In this document: one piece after another, positions 46,782-57,361 of the stretch
Numbering within the stretch: position 1 is the first letter of the stretch
How the letters are laid out: every line of letters begins with the position of its first letter
NCBI RefSeq assembly: GCF_905171775.1
Contig: NC_053494.1
Coordinates: forward strand, 44,611,981 to 44,675,980
DNA from: Rana temporaria
Lineage: Eukaryota; Chordata; Amphibia; Anura; Ranidae
Length of the DNA stretch: 64,000 nucleotides
Direction of reading: 5' to 3'
Made by a program: the position numbers and the translations under genes
Notes under the pieces: generated by a model
Told to the model about the DNA's origin: nothing
Database searches by the model: none
Seen by the model: the letters and a program-made list of their open reading frames with translations, nothing else

Positions 46782-47706
46782 CTGGTCTGGTATCTGCCCC
46801 CCTTATGTCGTTTTCTTCAGGCAGTCTGTAGGAGGAGTATATGTTAGGTCCCACCCAAAGCGCTGCTCTCTGAAAAAGCTATATGTAGTATAATGATGAT
46901 GTCACCACTACTTTTATAAGGTGATAACTCGGAATGCAAAGACATTTGGTGCTCATAAAGTTTATGTATATTCTTAGTGGCTATTGAAGAATATAGATAA
47001 AACGGAAAATTGAATACTTACCTTTCTGTAAATTTCCTTTCCTGGTGCCTATCCATGGCAGCATACATATGGTTGGTTACTTCGCCCCCAACCATATGTA
47101 TCCTGCCATGGAAGGCACCAGGAAATGGAAGTTTTGTGCCCTGAGTTCAGCTAGAAAGTGGAAGAAAAATCTTTTTGTAAACTTTTACCTACTGGTATGT
47201 CTTACCTTAACTCCCCTGTGTGTTATCCTATGTGTTCATGCACACATAGGCTTTTATCAGCAACATTTTTAACAAGGGGGCCCCCAGATCCTGCCCCCCC
47301 CACCACTCCCCTCCTACTCATTTACCAAAAAAGTGAGAATAGTAAATAAAAACACAGCACAAGTTTTTGACCTTTATTAAAAAAATAAAAAAGATGTCCC
47401 CCGGGGGAGATCCATTGTCAATCACAACGCCTGTTCCCACCGCCGACCTGAAAAAAACGTAGATCCCGATGAAGGCTCCCGCAGTCTGACAGCTTTTAAA
47501 TAACTAAGGGCATGCTGGGTCGTTGATGTCACAATGGGGCTGGTATGGATTTGGGGGGACCAAAAGAGAATGCATTAAGGTAACAAGAAAAAAACTATTT
47601 TAACTTTAGAACCACTTTAACTTGTTAATGTAACTTCAGAAGTAATTTATTATCTTTTTTTTTTTTTTATTTAAACCTTCCGATAGAATAATACCTGGTA
47701 ATCCTG
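46782..47706. other. Unassigned stretch with a strong hairpin
   Basis: 47041-47073 (CCTGGTGCCTATCCATGGCA onward) pairs with 47091-47122 (ending TGCCATGGAAGGCACCAGG) with two differences. This is probably the core of a known frog repeat. The remainder is unassigned. Confidence 0.55.
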
Positions 47707-48146
47707 TTAAAGCGGTATACTTTTTTTTTTTTTTTTAAAAACCTGCAAGGCAAAAGGCATAATCGGCTAGTATGCACCGCATACTAGCCGATTATGAAAT
47801 ACTTACCTCGGAACGAGGTAAACACCACTTACCTGGTCCACGCCGAGCAGGATGTCATCTTGCTCCGGCGTGTCTTCCGAGTATCGCCGCTCCAGCGCTG
47901 TGATTGGCTGGAGCGGCGATGACGTCACTCCCGCGCGTGCGCGCGGGAGATTTAAAATCGGCAGGGTCCGGCGGATGCCGGTCCTTTCGCCGTGGATTTC
48001 CCCCTACGCATGCGCCGCCCGCATTGCGAGGGGAATATCTCCTAAACCGTGCAGGTTTAGGAGATATTCTCCTTACCTACAGGTAAGCCTTGTTATAGGC
48101 TTACCTGTAGGTAAAAGTAAAAACAGTGGGTTTACAACCACTTTAA
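47707..48146. mobile_element. TTAA-type hairpin element, copy B
   Basis: TTAA at 47707-47710 and 48143-48146; ends TTAAAGCGGTATACT and, inverted, TTAAAGTGGTTGTAAACCC. Three hairpins follow one another: 47758-47796 (18-bp arms), about 48036-48068 (ATATCTCCTAAACC and its inverse) and about 48078-48112 (CTACAGGTAAGCC and its inverse). It has no coding capacity. TTAA flanks again suggest piggyBac. Confidence 0.8.
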
Positions 48147-48369
48147 GTCACTTTCTGCTATAGGGTGACCGTCTTTCTTTCCTGGAAAATCAAAATATAA
48201 AAGCCTGAATCTGGTTAGCAGCACTGGAGAAAAAAGTTATGAAGTTTCCTATACACATTACAGTCTGGTTGTACAATCTCCTCTAGATTTAACAAAACTA
48301 TAACCTGATTAGCTAGAAAATGAACATATACAGTAGTTAGGGTAGGCCATTGTCCCATACGGAGGGTGT

Positions 48370-48737
48370 AAATGATGGTTTTCTGCACAACTGTCAGGTC
48401 AGCAGTCTTTACCATGATTGTGATTCCTACTGAACCAGACTGAGAGACAATTTAAAGGCTCAGGAACCATTTGCAGATGTTAATTAGCTGATTAGAGTGG
48501 GACACTTTGAACCTAGAATATTGCACCTTTTCACAATATAACATTTTTCTGAGATTGTGGATTTGGGGTTTTCATGAGCTGTAAGCCATAATCATCACAA
48601 TTATGACAAATCACGGCTTGATCTATCTTGCTTTGCATGTAATGAGTCTATCTCATATATTAGTTTCACCTTTTAAGTTGCATTGGTGAAATAAATGAAC
48701 TTTTGCACGATATTCAAATTTTTCGAGTATCACCTGT
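48370..48737 (-). mobile_element. Tc1-like element, 5' end only
   Basis: The minus strand starts at a terminus ACAGGTGATACTCGAAAAAT and runs to the first residues of a transposase, MVKTADLTVVQKT (from 48415). It is homologous to the start of the element at 58305-59759 (MGKTADLTDV). Similarity ends near 48370; the rest of the element is missing. Confidence 0.75.
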
Positions 48738-48739
48738 AT

Positions 48740-49487
48740 GTATCGGTAAATGTAAAGATGATTGTACATAAATTGTGCAATCAGACTGTGACATGATTGG
48801 CCATCTTCAGTACTAACATTTTAGTACATGAGATTAATTCTATAATGAGCATGTTTCAGCAGTGACAAGTCAGGAAGTCATTCTGTCTAAACGTTTGCCA
48901 TTATGTTACTATTATAATCCACTGTTCCCAATAACAATTCATGAAAAATTGTCTTGAAACGATTTCCAATTATTTCCACTAGGCAGCATGCTTTTGATAT
49001 TTGAAAATGTTCGATAAGATTAGTGTTTAAGAACAAATTAACAATTTGAACATTAAGTGCCTGCGTGCTGGGAAGCCGTCATTCCTGAACCCCTGTAGAA
49101 AACAATATTGATTAGCTAACAGAAGTGCTTTATATAGTGTTTGATAATTATTCAGCGGCAACTGTTTATTGTGAAAGCCATTGAGAAACGTGCTGCCTAC
49201 TGAGACAATAGAAAAATCAACCTGTATTGAGTCAAACAAGAAAATTACTCTTTTTTTTTTTTTACACATTCATTTTGGAACATTAACTTTGTGGAAAGGC
49301 AATTTTAATGCAAATGTATGCCGTCTAAAGAACTAATAAATTAAGTAAAATATACCCTGGGTACTAGTGGGTCTGTTGGCATAGCAGTTTTGAATGATAA
49401 GAAGAATGGGAGCTATGATTTATGTTATTTTGTTATTAGTGTTTCCTAGAGTGATTTGGAAATTGCCAATAGAGGCTGCAGAACAGT
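48740..49487. other. Unassigned AT-rich stretch
   Basis: No gene or element recognised. Confidence 0.5.
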
Positions 49488-49930
49488 TTAAAGCAGTTGT
49501 ATACCTGCAGATTTTTTTTTAAACCTGTAAGGCAAAAGGCATAATGAGCTAGTATGCACCGCATACTAGCTCATTATGAAATACTTACCTTAGAGCGAGG
49601 CGTCGGCAGGTGATCCCGGTCCACGCCAAGGGAGCTGACATTTTCTTCTGGGTATCGCATGTATTCCGTGTATCGCGGCTCTGGTGCTGTGAGTGGCCAG
49701 GGCCGCGATGTTGTCACTCCAGCGCATGCGCGTGGGAGACTTCTTTCTGGCAAGGTCCGGCAACCGGGCATTCAGAGCGCATGTGCCGCTGATCTCAGCG
49801 GCTGCATGCAAAGGTAATATCTCCTAAACCGTACAGGTTTAGGAGATATTCTTTTTACCTACAGGTAAGCCTTATTATAGGCTTACCTGTAAGTAAAAGT
49901 AAAAAAAAAGGGGGTATACAACTGCTTTAA
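49488..49930. mobile_element. TTAA-type hairpin element, copy C
   Basis: TTAA at 49488-49491 and 49927-49930; ends TTAAAGCAGTTGTATACC and, inverted, TTAAAGCAGTTGTATACCCC, nearly perfect over 18 bp. It is colinear with the copy at 47707, with the same three hairpins; the first (49540-49578) carries compensated base changes. Confidence 0.85.
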
Positions 49931-50316
49931 ATGTGACCACATAGCATATGACCATGCAGCCACTGCATCCCAATTGACGTGAATGGGCCTGCCTGCATGG
50001 TGATCATAGCTCCCAACTGTCCCTGATTTCGAGGGACATCATTTGGAACAAAGTCCGTCTGTTCTTCTTTCCTCATTTGTCCCACATTTTGGTCTGATCT
50101 ATATAGTTGTATATAAAATGCACTTTTTATCTTTCAAAAAGTATTTCCCAGTGCTAAACCTTTCACTCAATTTCCAAATTGCTGCATTTGTAAATTTAAA
50201 AAGCCAATATAAAGGAATAGTAGCGGTTAAAAAAAAAAAGCACTTGTGTGTTTAACTTTTTTTTTTAATATAATTCTCCTTTAAGGGGGGTGTGGCAGGG
50301 TGTGGTTGTTTTGTGC
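49931..50316. other. Unassigned non-coding stretch
   Basis: No gene or element recognised; a short A run near 50230 and a T run near 50258. Confidence 0.45.
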
Positions 50317-50406
50317 ACTGGTCCAAATCATTTGGTAAAGGGGGATTAGGGTTGTTTTTCAGGGGTTCTGCTTTTTGCCCCTTAGTTCCAGTAAAGAGAA
50401 CTCTTA

Positions 50407-50818
50407 TGCCGCGTACACATGATCGGAAATTCTGACAAGAAAACCGTGGATTTTTTTCTGAATTTTGTCTCAAACTTGAGTTGCATACACACGGTCACAC
50501 ACATTTTCAAACGTCAAGAATGTGGTGACGTACAACACTACAACGAGCCGAGAAAAATAAATTTAAATGATTCCGAGCATGCATCAAATTGATTCCGAGA
50601 ATGCGTGTTTTTTTTGCACATCGGAATTGCATACAGACAATCGGAATTTCCGACAAGAACTTTTCCTGTCGAAAAAATGTGAGAACCAGTTCTCAAATAT
50701 TTGCTGTTGGAAATTCCGACAGAAAAAGTCCAATGGGGCCTACACATGGTCAGAATTTCCATCCAAAAGCTCACATCAAACTTTTCTTGTCGGAAATTCC
50801 GACCGTGTGTACGCGACA
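50407..50818. mobile_element. Harbinger-like MITE, GGAAATTCCGAC word, inside Tc1 relic
   Basis: Ends TGCCGCGTACACATGATCGG and, inverted, TGTCGCGTACACACGGTCGG, with TTA or TAT left and TAA right. GGAAATTCCGAC and its inverse recur at both ends and internally (near 50640, 50710, 50790). It interrupts the Tc1 sequence between AACTCTTA and AAGGAATCAGCAG. Confidence 0.8.
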
Positions 50819-51120
50819 TAAAGGAATCAGCAGACCAAGACATTTTGGACAATTTCATGCTCCCAACTTTGTGGGAACAGTTTGGGGATGGTCCCTTCCT
50901 TTTCCAACATGACTGTGCACAAAGCAAGGTCCATAAAGACATGATTGAGTGAGTTTGGGGGTGGAGGAACTTGACTGGCCTGCACAGAGTTCAACTCGAT
51001 AGAACACCTTTGGGATGACTTAGAGTGGTTCTGGAAGAATGGTCAAACATTCCCATAGACACACTCCTAAATCTTGTTGACAGTCTTCCCAGAAGAATTT
51101 AAGCTGTGATAGCTGCAAAG

Positions 51121-52683
51121 CAGGGCTGGTGCAAGGATTTTTGACACCCTAGGCAAAGCCTCATGTTGGCGCTCCCCCCCCCCCCCTGAACACATGTTCC
51201 CCTCTGCACCCCCCACCTTTCTTCCCCTTAACCCCCCCCCCCCCCACACACACACACACAGTTCCTATATGTACCCCCTGCACATCTGTTCCTTCCCCCA
51301 CCCAATCAGTTCCTCTCTGTAACCCCCCCTAACACACACACACATCTGTCCCCCCCCCCACACACACACACACATCTGTCCCCCCACACACACACACATC
51401 TGTCCCCCCCCCACACACACACACATCTGTCCCCCCCACACACACACATCTGTCCCCCCCCACACACACACACACACATCTGTCGTCGTCCCCGCCCACA
51501 CCTGTCCCCCCCCACACATCTGTCCCCCCCCCCCCACACACACACATCTGTCCCCCCCACACACACATCTGTCCCCCCCCCACACACACACACATCTGTC
51601 CGTCCCCCCCACACACACACACATCTGTCCCCCCACACACACACACACACACACATCTGTCCCCCCCCACACACACATCTGTCCCCCCCCCCACACACAT
51701 CTTTCCCCCCCCCTACACACACACACATCTGTCCCCCCCACACACACATCTGTCCCCCCCCCACACACACACACATCTGTCCCCCCCCCCCCACACACAC
51801 ATCTGTCCCCCCCCCCACACACACATCTGCCCCCCCCACGCACACATCTGTCCCCCCCACACACACACACACACATCTGTCCCCCACACACACACATCTG
51901 CCCCCCCCCCCCACACACACACACATCTGCCCCCCCCCCCCCACACACACACATCTGCCCCCCCCCACACATCTGTCCCCCCCACACACACACACACACA
52001 CACACATCTGTCCCCCCCCCACACACACACACACACACACATCTGTCCCCCCCCCCCCCCCCACACACACACACACAAACCAGTTTCCCCTCTGTACACA
52101 GTGCACTGTAAACATGACAGCAGAGTAAATTTTTTTTATTTCTTGTGACTTACTGACTGACTGAGCGTCCTCCTGCCTGTGCATCCACTAAGGCTTTTCT
52201 GAAGGAGAACTGCGCTGCTGCTCGTCCCTCCTCTTCTCACAGGTCACAACACATCCCCAAGCGACCTGGAGGAGGGTGGAGGCGGGGGGGGGGATCGGAC
52301 ATCGCGGCGGCAAGCCAGGACTTGCATGTAGGGCTTCAGCCTTCAGCCACCATCTCACCCACTGTTTCTACTTTCTACCATCATGCAGCACTTCCGGCCA
52401 CTGCCAGCTGCTGTCCATGCTCTCTCCCCACATCTCACTACCGCTTCTACGGGCTGGCAAGTGCAATAGAGTGGTGAAGGTGATGTGAGTGTCTCCACAG
52501 GCGCAACCGCCCAATAGCCTAGCGGCTGGCGCCAATTAGGCATGGTTTTTAAAAACGCCGGTCCGGGAGTTATTTTAATGGTCCGAATCCCCAGCGAGTG
52601 GCTGGGAATCAGGATTTTGCCGCCTCCCCTTCCCTGGCGCTCTAGGCAGCCGCCTGACTTGCCTATGCCTAGCGCCGGCCCTG
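51121..52683. mobile_element. hAT non-autonomous element with 8-bp target duplication
   Basis: CTGCAAAG at 51113-51120 and again at 52684-52691 bounds an insert with ends CAGGGCTGGTGCAAGG and, inverted, CAGGGCCGGCGCTAGG. An 8-bp duplication and CAGGG termini are diagnostic of the hAT superfamily. The target is the known Tc1 stretch AGCTGCAAAG-AGTAGTGGGCC, so the empty site can be inferred directly. It has no transposase; over half of it is minisatellite (51176-52075). A C-rich ending with GGCAGCCGCCTGACTTGCC lies at the right. Confidence 0.92.
51176..52075. repeat. Minisatellite of about 30 units, CACATCTGTCCCCCC(ACAC)n
   Basis: Units of roughly 20-35 bp consist of CACATCTGTC, a C run of 4-14 and an (AC)n run; both runs vary in length from unit to unit. 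I count about 30 units. The 292- and 269-codon minus-strand frames of CVCGGG-type residues are by-products. Confidence 0.95.
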
Positions 52684-52819
52684 CTGCAAAGAGTAGTGGG
52701 CCAACTCAATATTAAACCCTACACTCTGTAATGTGATCAGGGCACATAGAAAACAGCTGTTTTCCCTTGCAGAGATCAGCATTTTTGTGGTTCATAAATA
52801 CACCATTCTCTGTACAAGT

Positions 52820-53744
52820 TTAACCGGACCATTTTGCTGGTCAAAGACCAGGCCACTTTTTGCGATTTGGCACTGCATTGCTTTAACTGACATTTGCGCA
52901 GTCGTGCAGCGTAGCTCCTCAACAAAATTGACGTCCTTTTTTCCCACAAATAGAGCTTTCTTTTGGGGGTTTTGATCACCTCTGCGGTTTTTATTTTTTG
53001 TGCTATTAACAAAAATAGAGCGACAATTTTGAAAAAAATGCAATATTTTTAACTTTTTGCTATAATAAATATGCCCAAAAAATATTTTTTCCTCAGTTTC
53101 GGCTGATACGTATTCGTCTACATATTTTTGGTAAAAAAATCGCAATAAGCGTTTATTGATCAGTTTGCTCAAAAGTTATAGCGTCTAAAAAATAGGGGAT
53201 AGTTTTATGGCATTTTTATTAATAATTATTTTTTTTACTAGTAATGGCGTCGATCAGCGATTTTTATCATGACTACGACATTATGGCGAACACATCAGAC
53301 ACTTTTGACACATTTTTGGGACCATTGTCATTTTTACAGCGATCAATGCTATAAAATGCACTGATTACTGTGAAAATGACACTGGCAGTGAAGGGATTAA
53401 CCACTAGATGGCACTGAAGGGGTTATGTGTGCCTAGGGAGTGATTCTAATTGTAGGGGTATGTGTGACACAACAGTGATCACAGCTTCAGATTGCAGGAA
53501 GCTGTGTACACTGTCCTGTCACTAGGAAGACTGGGGAAAAGCTTGTTTACACCAGTATTTCCACCTTCTTCCTCACCATGACATGATCGCAGGTATGCCC
53601 GCCGTCATCGAGTCCGCGGGAAGCACGGTCGGAGTCATGGAGCTCTCGTGCCACTTCTTAAAGGGGACTTATATATGCGTCCTTGTGCCTGCCCGTGCCA
53701 TTCTGCCAATATATATCTGCGTGCGACGGTCAGCATGTGGTTAG
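52820..53744. mobile_element. piggyBac-like non-autonomous element, copy 6
   Basis: TTAA at 52820-52823; the right flank has decayed to TTAG (53741-53744). The start CCGGACCATTTTGCTGG lacks the CCACTTACC cap seen in copy 3. The core word CACAAATAGAGCTTTCTTTT (52946) and AAAATCGCAATAAGCGTTTA are present. The end, GCGACGGTCAGCATGTGG, is inverted. Confidence 0.75.
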
Positions 53745-54049
53745 ACAAGCCCTAAGGCAAATATGTTTTAATTTATATTTCAAAAGGAGTTTTTAAAAGT
53801 ATAAAAAAGCCTCCCAGCCTGCTGAATTTGTTTCGCTATGGACTGTGGCCACCAATGCTGTTTTTCTACAGATTTGCGACTGATAATGCTAAAGACCTGT
53901 GTAAATTTGAGTGCAATTTTTATGGTTAGAAAATAAATAATTATAAACCATAAAATAATAAGACAGATGAATACATCTGTATCATTGTCGCTTTAAGCAT
54001 TACGTATGTTCAGTATAATGGTTTTGAATTTTCTGTCTTTCTTTCTCAG
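53745..54049. other. Intron sequence upstream of exon A
   Basis: AT-rich, ending in a polypyrimidine tract (TTCTGTCTTTCTTTCTCAG) that is the 3' splice site for the exon at 54050. Confidence 0.6.
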
Positions 54050-54131
54050 CGAGGAGACGGGTGATTTTTTCGATAGAATGAGAAGTGTACTTCAGAAACA
54101 AGAAAGCATGCAGCGGTATTGGAGGACCGAG
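54050..54131 (+). CDS. BAIAP3: BAIAP3-like coding exon A (N-terminal region)
   Basis: An 82-bp exon bounded by TTTCTTTCTCAG and GAG|GTACAGT. It begins with the third base of a split codon and then reads 27 codons, EETGDFFDRMRSVLQKQESM continuing QRYWRTE. GDFFDRMRSVLQK corresponds to the short conserved stretch near the amino end of BAI1-associated protein 3. BAIAP3 is a Munc13-family protein with two C2 domains and a MUN/MHD core. In neurons and endocrine cells it works in dense-core vesicle maturation and endosome-to-Golgi recycling. The exon ends in phase 0, which fits the next exon. The preceding exon, which must end in phase 2 and should hold the start codon, was not found in the window. 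The related gene UNC13D is the main alternative. Confidence 0.78.
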
Positions 54132-55014
54132 GTACAGTATGTTCAGATGTTTGTGTCATTATTATTGCTCATTTCCTAAAATAGCCACATAGCACAGCTG
54201 TAATGATGAAGGGAATAACTTGTGAAGATGCCTCATAGAAAGGTGCTCGCAATGAGCCCAATGTGAAACTGACACAATAGCAACACATACGGTGCCAATC
54301 AATTTACTATGACAGCAGAATCACTTTCTCTGTAGGAGCAATGGGAGCGATAGCTGTGTTTGCTGGCACATAAATATGCCTGATGGGATCTGGGGGCCCT
54401 CTCTTCTAACTCATGCCCAAATTGTTCACAACGCTCTATATTGGATCGAAACAAGGGAGTGTGGCTTCAGAAAGTGAATTCAAATCAAGAAATTGATGTC
54501 GTAAATAGATATCTTATTTTTAAATGTAATTCTTCAAGGTACATAGATGCAAGTTGAGCTCCAGCAAAAAAAACATCTTTTGCTGGATGGGTTGGGACAT
54601 TTCTTTTCGCTTCCAGTATCAGCGATGCAATAATGAATCAAAATAAATCTTAAATTGAGATGATGTACCTGGCCGTGAAGTCTGTCAACTGTCATACATT
54701 GGTCGATTCCCTGTCCTGGTGTCAGCTATCAACAAAAATGTACCCTCACTTTCATAACTGTAACCAGGACAGGAAGTGAGGGAAAATCTCCCCAGTGAGG
54801 CAACACAGGCAGCAGAGGTTTTACTCATCCTTACTCTTCTCTGCATTAAAAAAAAGGCTGGCGATCAACTTTTTTTTTTTTACTTTATTAATTTTAATAA
54901 AGATTGTTACAGAACAGAGCCTTCTGGGCTTTCATTCGCCAGCTGAAATCATACCAAATAGATGAAAATTAGAAAAATAACTATAAAGTTGAGAACTCGC
55001 CAGTGGTCGACTAA

Positions 55015-55407
55015 ACGTACACACAATCGGAATTTTCGATGGAATTTTCTGTTGGAATTCTGATGAAGCTGACTTCCATCAGTCTTGCATACACACTGTC
55101 AGACTAAATTTCGACCGTCCAAAACGCGTTGATGTAAAACACTACGACGAGCCGAGAAAAATGAAGTTCAATGCTTCCGAGCATGCGTCGACTTGATTCT
55201 GAGCATGCGTGGGTTTTTTCTCCGTCGGTGTTGCACACAGACGATAGGAATTTCCTAACGTTTTCTTTCCATCGGAAAAAAATAAAACATGTTCTATTTT
55301 TAAACACAGACGGAAAAAAGTCTGGGGCCCACACACGATCGGAATTTCCGTTGAAAAAAGTCCATCTGACTTTTTTCATCGGAAATTCTGATCATGTGTA
55401 TGCGGCA
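55015..55407. mobile_element. Harbinger-like MITE, GGAATTTCCG word, in intron
   Basis: TAA at 55012-55014 and 55408-55410; ends ACGTACACACAATCGGAATT and, inverted, TGCCGCATACACATGATCAG. GGAATTTCC or GGAAATTC is repeated inside. The portion ACGACGAGCCGAGAAAAATG with GCTTCCGAGCATGCGTCGAC is shared with 50407-50818 and 57362-57740. Confidence 0.85.
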
Positions 55408-55464
55408 TAACTTGCTCAGAGTCAACCAAGTCAACAGAGAAGGGCAATATCACAGGAGAATTAA

Positions 55465-55740
55465 GCTGGGTCCATATGGGCCGAATGTAGGGAGATAACG
55501 GCTGGTACAAAAAAATGGTGGACATTCGGTCTGTGTTCATGTTGGTCTGTCTGACATAAAACCAGCAGCCGACCGACTCCTGATCAGCGCTCTCAGCCAA
55601 TGGCTGAGAGCGCTGATCGGAGTGTTCTGGCGAGGGGGGGGGGCTGTCCCACCTGTCAGAACACAATAGTGGAGATCGCTGAACTAACCTTGCATGGTTA
55701 GTACAGCCGCCTCGACTGGGGCTGTCAGTTTTTTACCGTG
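55465..55740. mobile_element. Fragment of MITE family first seen at 2734
   Basis: TAA at 55462-55464, then GCTGGGTCCATATGGGCCGA. The middle, CAGCGCTCTCAGCCAATGG with inverse GAGAGCGCTGATCGG, and GGAGATCGCTGAACTAACCT match 2890-3010. The right terminus is degraded. Confidence 0.65.
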
Positions 55741-56864
55741 CAACGCACTTTAGTGTCCCTCACAATAAAACCTGGGTAAACTAGTGAATATAGTACCAAT
55801 AGAATTGTATCTAATTATCTTAAGTATAATCAAAGCACAATGCTAGGTGGTTTCAAGTCATCAAGGAAGCTGAACATAAATAAAGCTTGGAAGATCACTA
55901 CAGACATATTATGTAGCAGTATAAGAAGAATCAAGCCACATATCCCAAATGTTATGAAATTTCTTGGGACAACCTCAGGAGAGATATGTACTTTTGTATT
56001 GGGGAATTATTGAGTTCACTAGAGATTTCCAATATTCTAAGAAAGGGGCTACAGTTGCCTTCCATTAAAGCACTATTGACTTCCTGGCATAAAATTATAC
56101 GAAACCTGACCGCCCTAGAATGAGCCAAGGCCTCTACTAGACCCAAAATGCAAACATCAATCTGGCATGCAACTTGTATGGTGGGAGATCAACTTTAAAG
56201 CCTTCAAGACATCATTATATACAGTTATTTGCTCACTTAAAAACAAAACATAAAAAAACAAACATATTTAACATAAGACCAACATAATTAGCCAAATCTG
56301 TCTTGATATATAACATCTTGTAAATCCTGTATGATATGCAGTTGCTCCTACACTATCCAATCACAGGCTAAGGTATCCTCTGACCTTTAGAGAGATTTTC
56401 TCTCACTGTCAATAGAGAAAAGGGAGGATAAAGACAAAGTGAAGATAAAGAACTGAAAGAGGATCTATCCCCTCTCTGGTGCCTGTCTCCCCATTGGAGA
56501 TGTTATTCTTACCTTGTGTCCTGAAGCCCACAAAGAAAGCGAGGGAAACATGGCCTTCTGCCTATAGTACAATTGCCCCGAATTCTGGTTAACACCCATA
56601 ACTCACACTTTAGTCATTTGTTACCTTAAATACATATCTTTAGGAAGTTTCCATTTTCCAGTTGGTTTATGTGCACAAAATAATTTTAAAGCATTGTCTT
56701 CTGACTTTTTCAACTATTGATGCTAATTTTATCAAACAGTAATTTATACAAAGTTGTGAGTAATGGGGTTTACTTCACTAGAGCAGATGGTCACAAGGAA
56801 AAAAATAAGTTATTGCCAAATTATGGAAGACATTCTTCTGTGTTGTGTTTTTTTTTCTTTCTAG

Positions 56865-56951
56865 GGTGTTTTAAATAACAGCATCCCTCCTCCATATGAG
56901 AATACGGGGGAACACAGAGCAACAGAAAAACTGACACCTTCCAAAAGAGAG
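56865..56951 (+). CDS. BAIAP3: BAIAP3-like coding exon B
   Basis: An 87-bp exon (29 codons, phase 0 on both sides) between TTTCTTTCTAG and GAG|GTAATT. It reads GVLNNSIPPPYENTGEHR, then ATEKLTPSKRE. It joins exon A in frame (RTE|GVL) and exon C in frame (KRE|LEL). This stretch is the poorly conserved linker between the N-terminal motif and the LYEE motif, so its identity rests on splice sites, phase and position, not on homology of its own. Its proline-rich, charged composition fits a disordered linker. Confidence 0.75.
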
Positions 56952-57361
56952 GTAATTATATTTTTGTGTATTCAGTAAAGATTTCAATTAAGGCAAAATA
57001 AAATGATTGCACTCCAGGCAGGAAAATTGGGTTTTAGTCACTAAACAGCTATAGAGTACAACCAAGTACTTCAGTTATGGATGGATACAGGTGACTAGAA
57101 TCACAACAAGTCCTCTTCTGACCTGCTCTGTCATCTTAGTCCCTTGAGATTTTTTTTTTTTTTAAGTAAAAGCCCTGGCCAGATGAGAACAAAAAAGCTG
57201 TCATGCAGCGAATCCTCTACTAGTCTGAATGATGCCCAACATCATCTAGCCTACTTCCTGTAAACCCAAAACATCATTGGTCCACCGGGTGTAGGTCATC
57301 AGGTTATCTTGGGCTCATACCAGAATGATGCAAAAAGCAGTATCATATCATTAAATGTTAA

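Larger units (their letters stand above)
50317..52720 (+). pseudogene. Tc1-like transposase relic split by two later insertions
   Basis: Sense pieces of one Tc1 transposase lie at about 50317-50406, 50822-51120 and 52684-52720. The first contains GTCCAAATCATTTGG and the block GGTTGTTTTTCAGGGGTTC. The second translates in pieces to LDNFMLPTLWEQFGDGPFLF, FQHDCAQSKVHK (second catalytic Asp context) and EHLWDDLEW (catalytic Glu). The third continues AGTAGTGGGCCAACTCAATA into the inverted repeat, AAACCCTAC. Between them sit a Harbinger-like MITE and a hAT element. Frameshifts and stops are present and the 5' half is missing. Confidence 0.85.
54132..56864 (+). other. Intron between BAIAP3-like exons A and B
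   Basis: A 2.7-kb intron starting GTACAG and ending TTTCTTTCTAG. It holds a Harbinger-like MITE (55015-55407), a fragment of the family seen at 2734 (55465-55740) and a poly-T/poly-A rich stretch near 54870. The rest is unassigned. Confidence 0.7.

Noticed and set aside
51280..52075. Regular repeat-spacer pattern resembling a CRISPR array
   Set aside because: Units contain only CACATCTGTC plus variable C and AC runs, with no unique spacers and no cas genes, in a vertebrate transposon.
51265..52184. Minus-strand reading frames up to 292 codons, rich in Cys, Val and Gly
   Set aside because: They are three overlapping frames through the C-run/(AC)n minisatellite, which simply lacks stop codons.
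1..54049. First BAIAP3 exon with the start codon
   Set aside because: I looked for an exon ending in phase 2 with the conserved amino end of the protein and found no convincing candidate by eye; it may lie upstream of the window.
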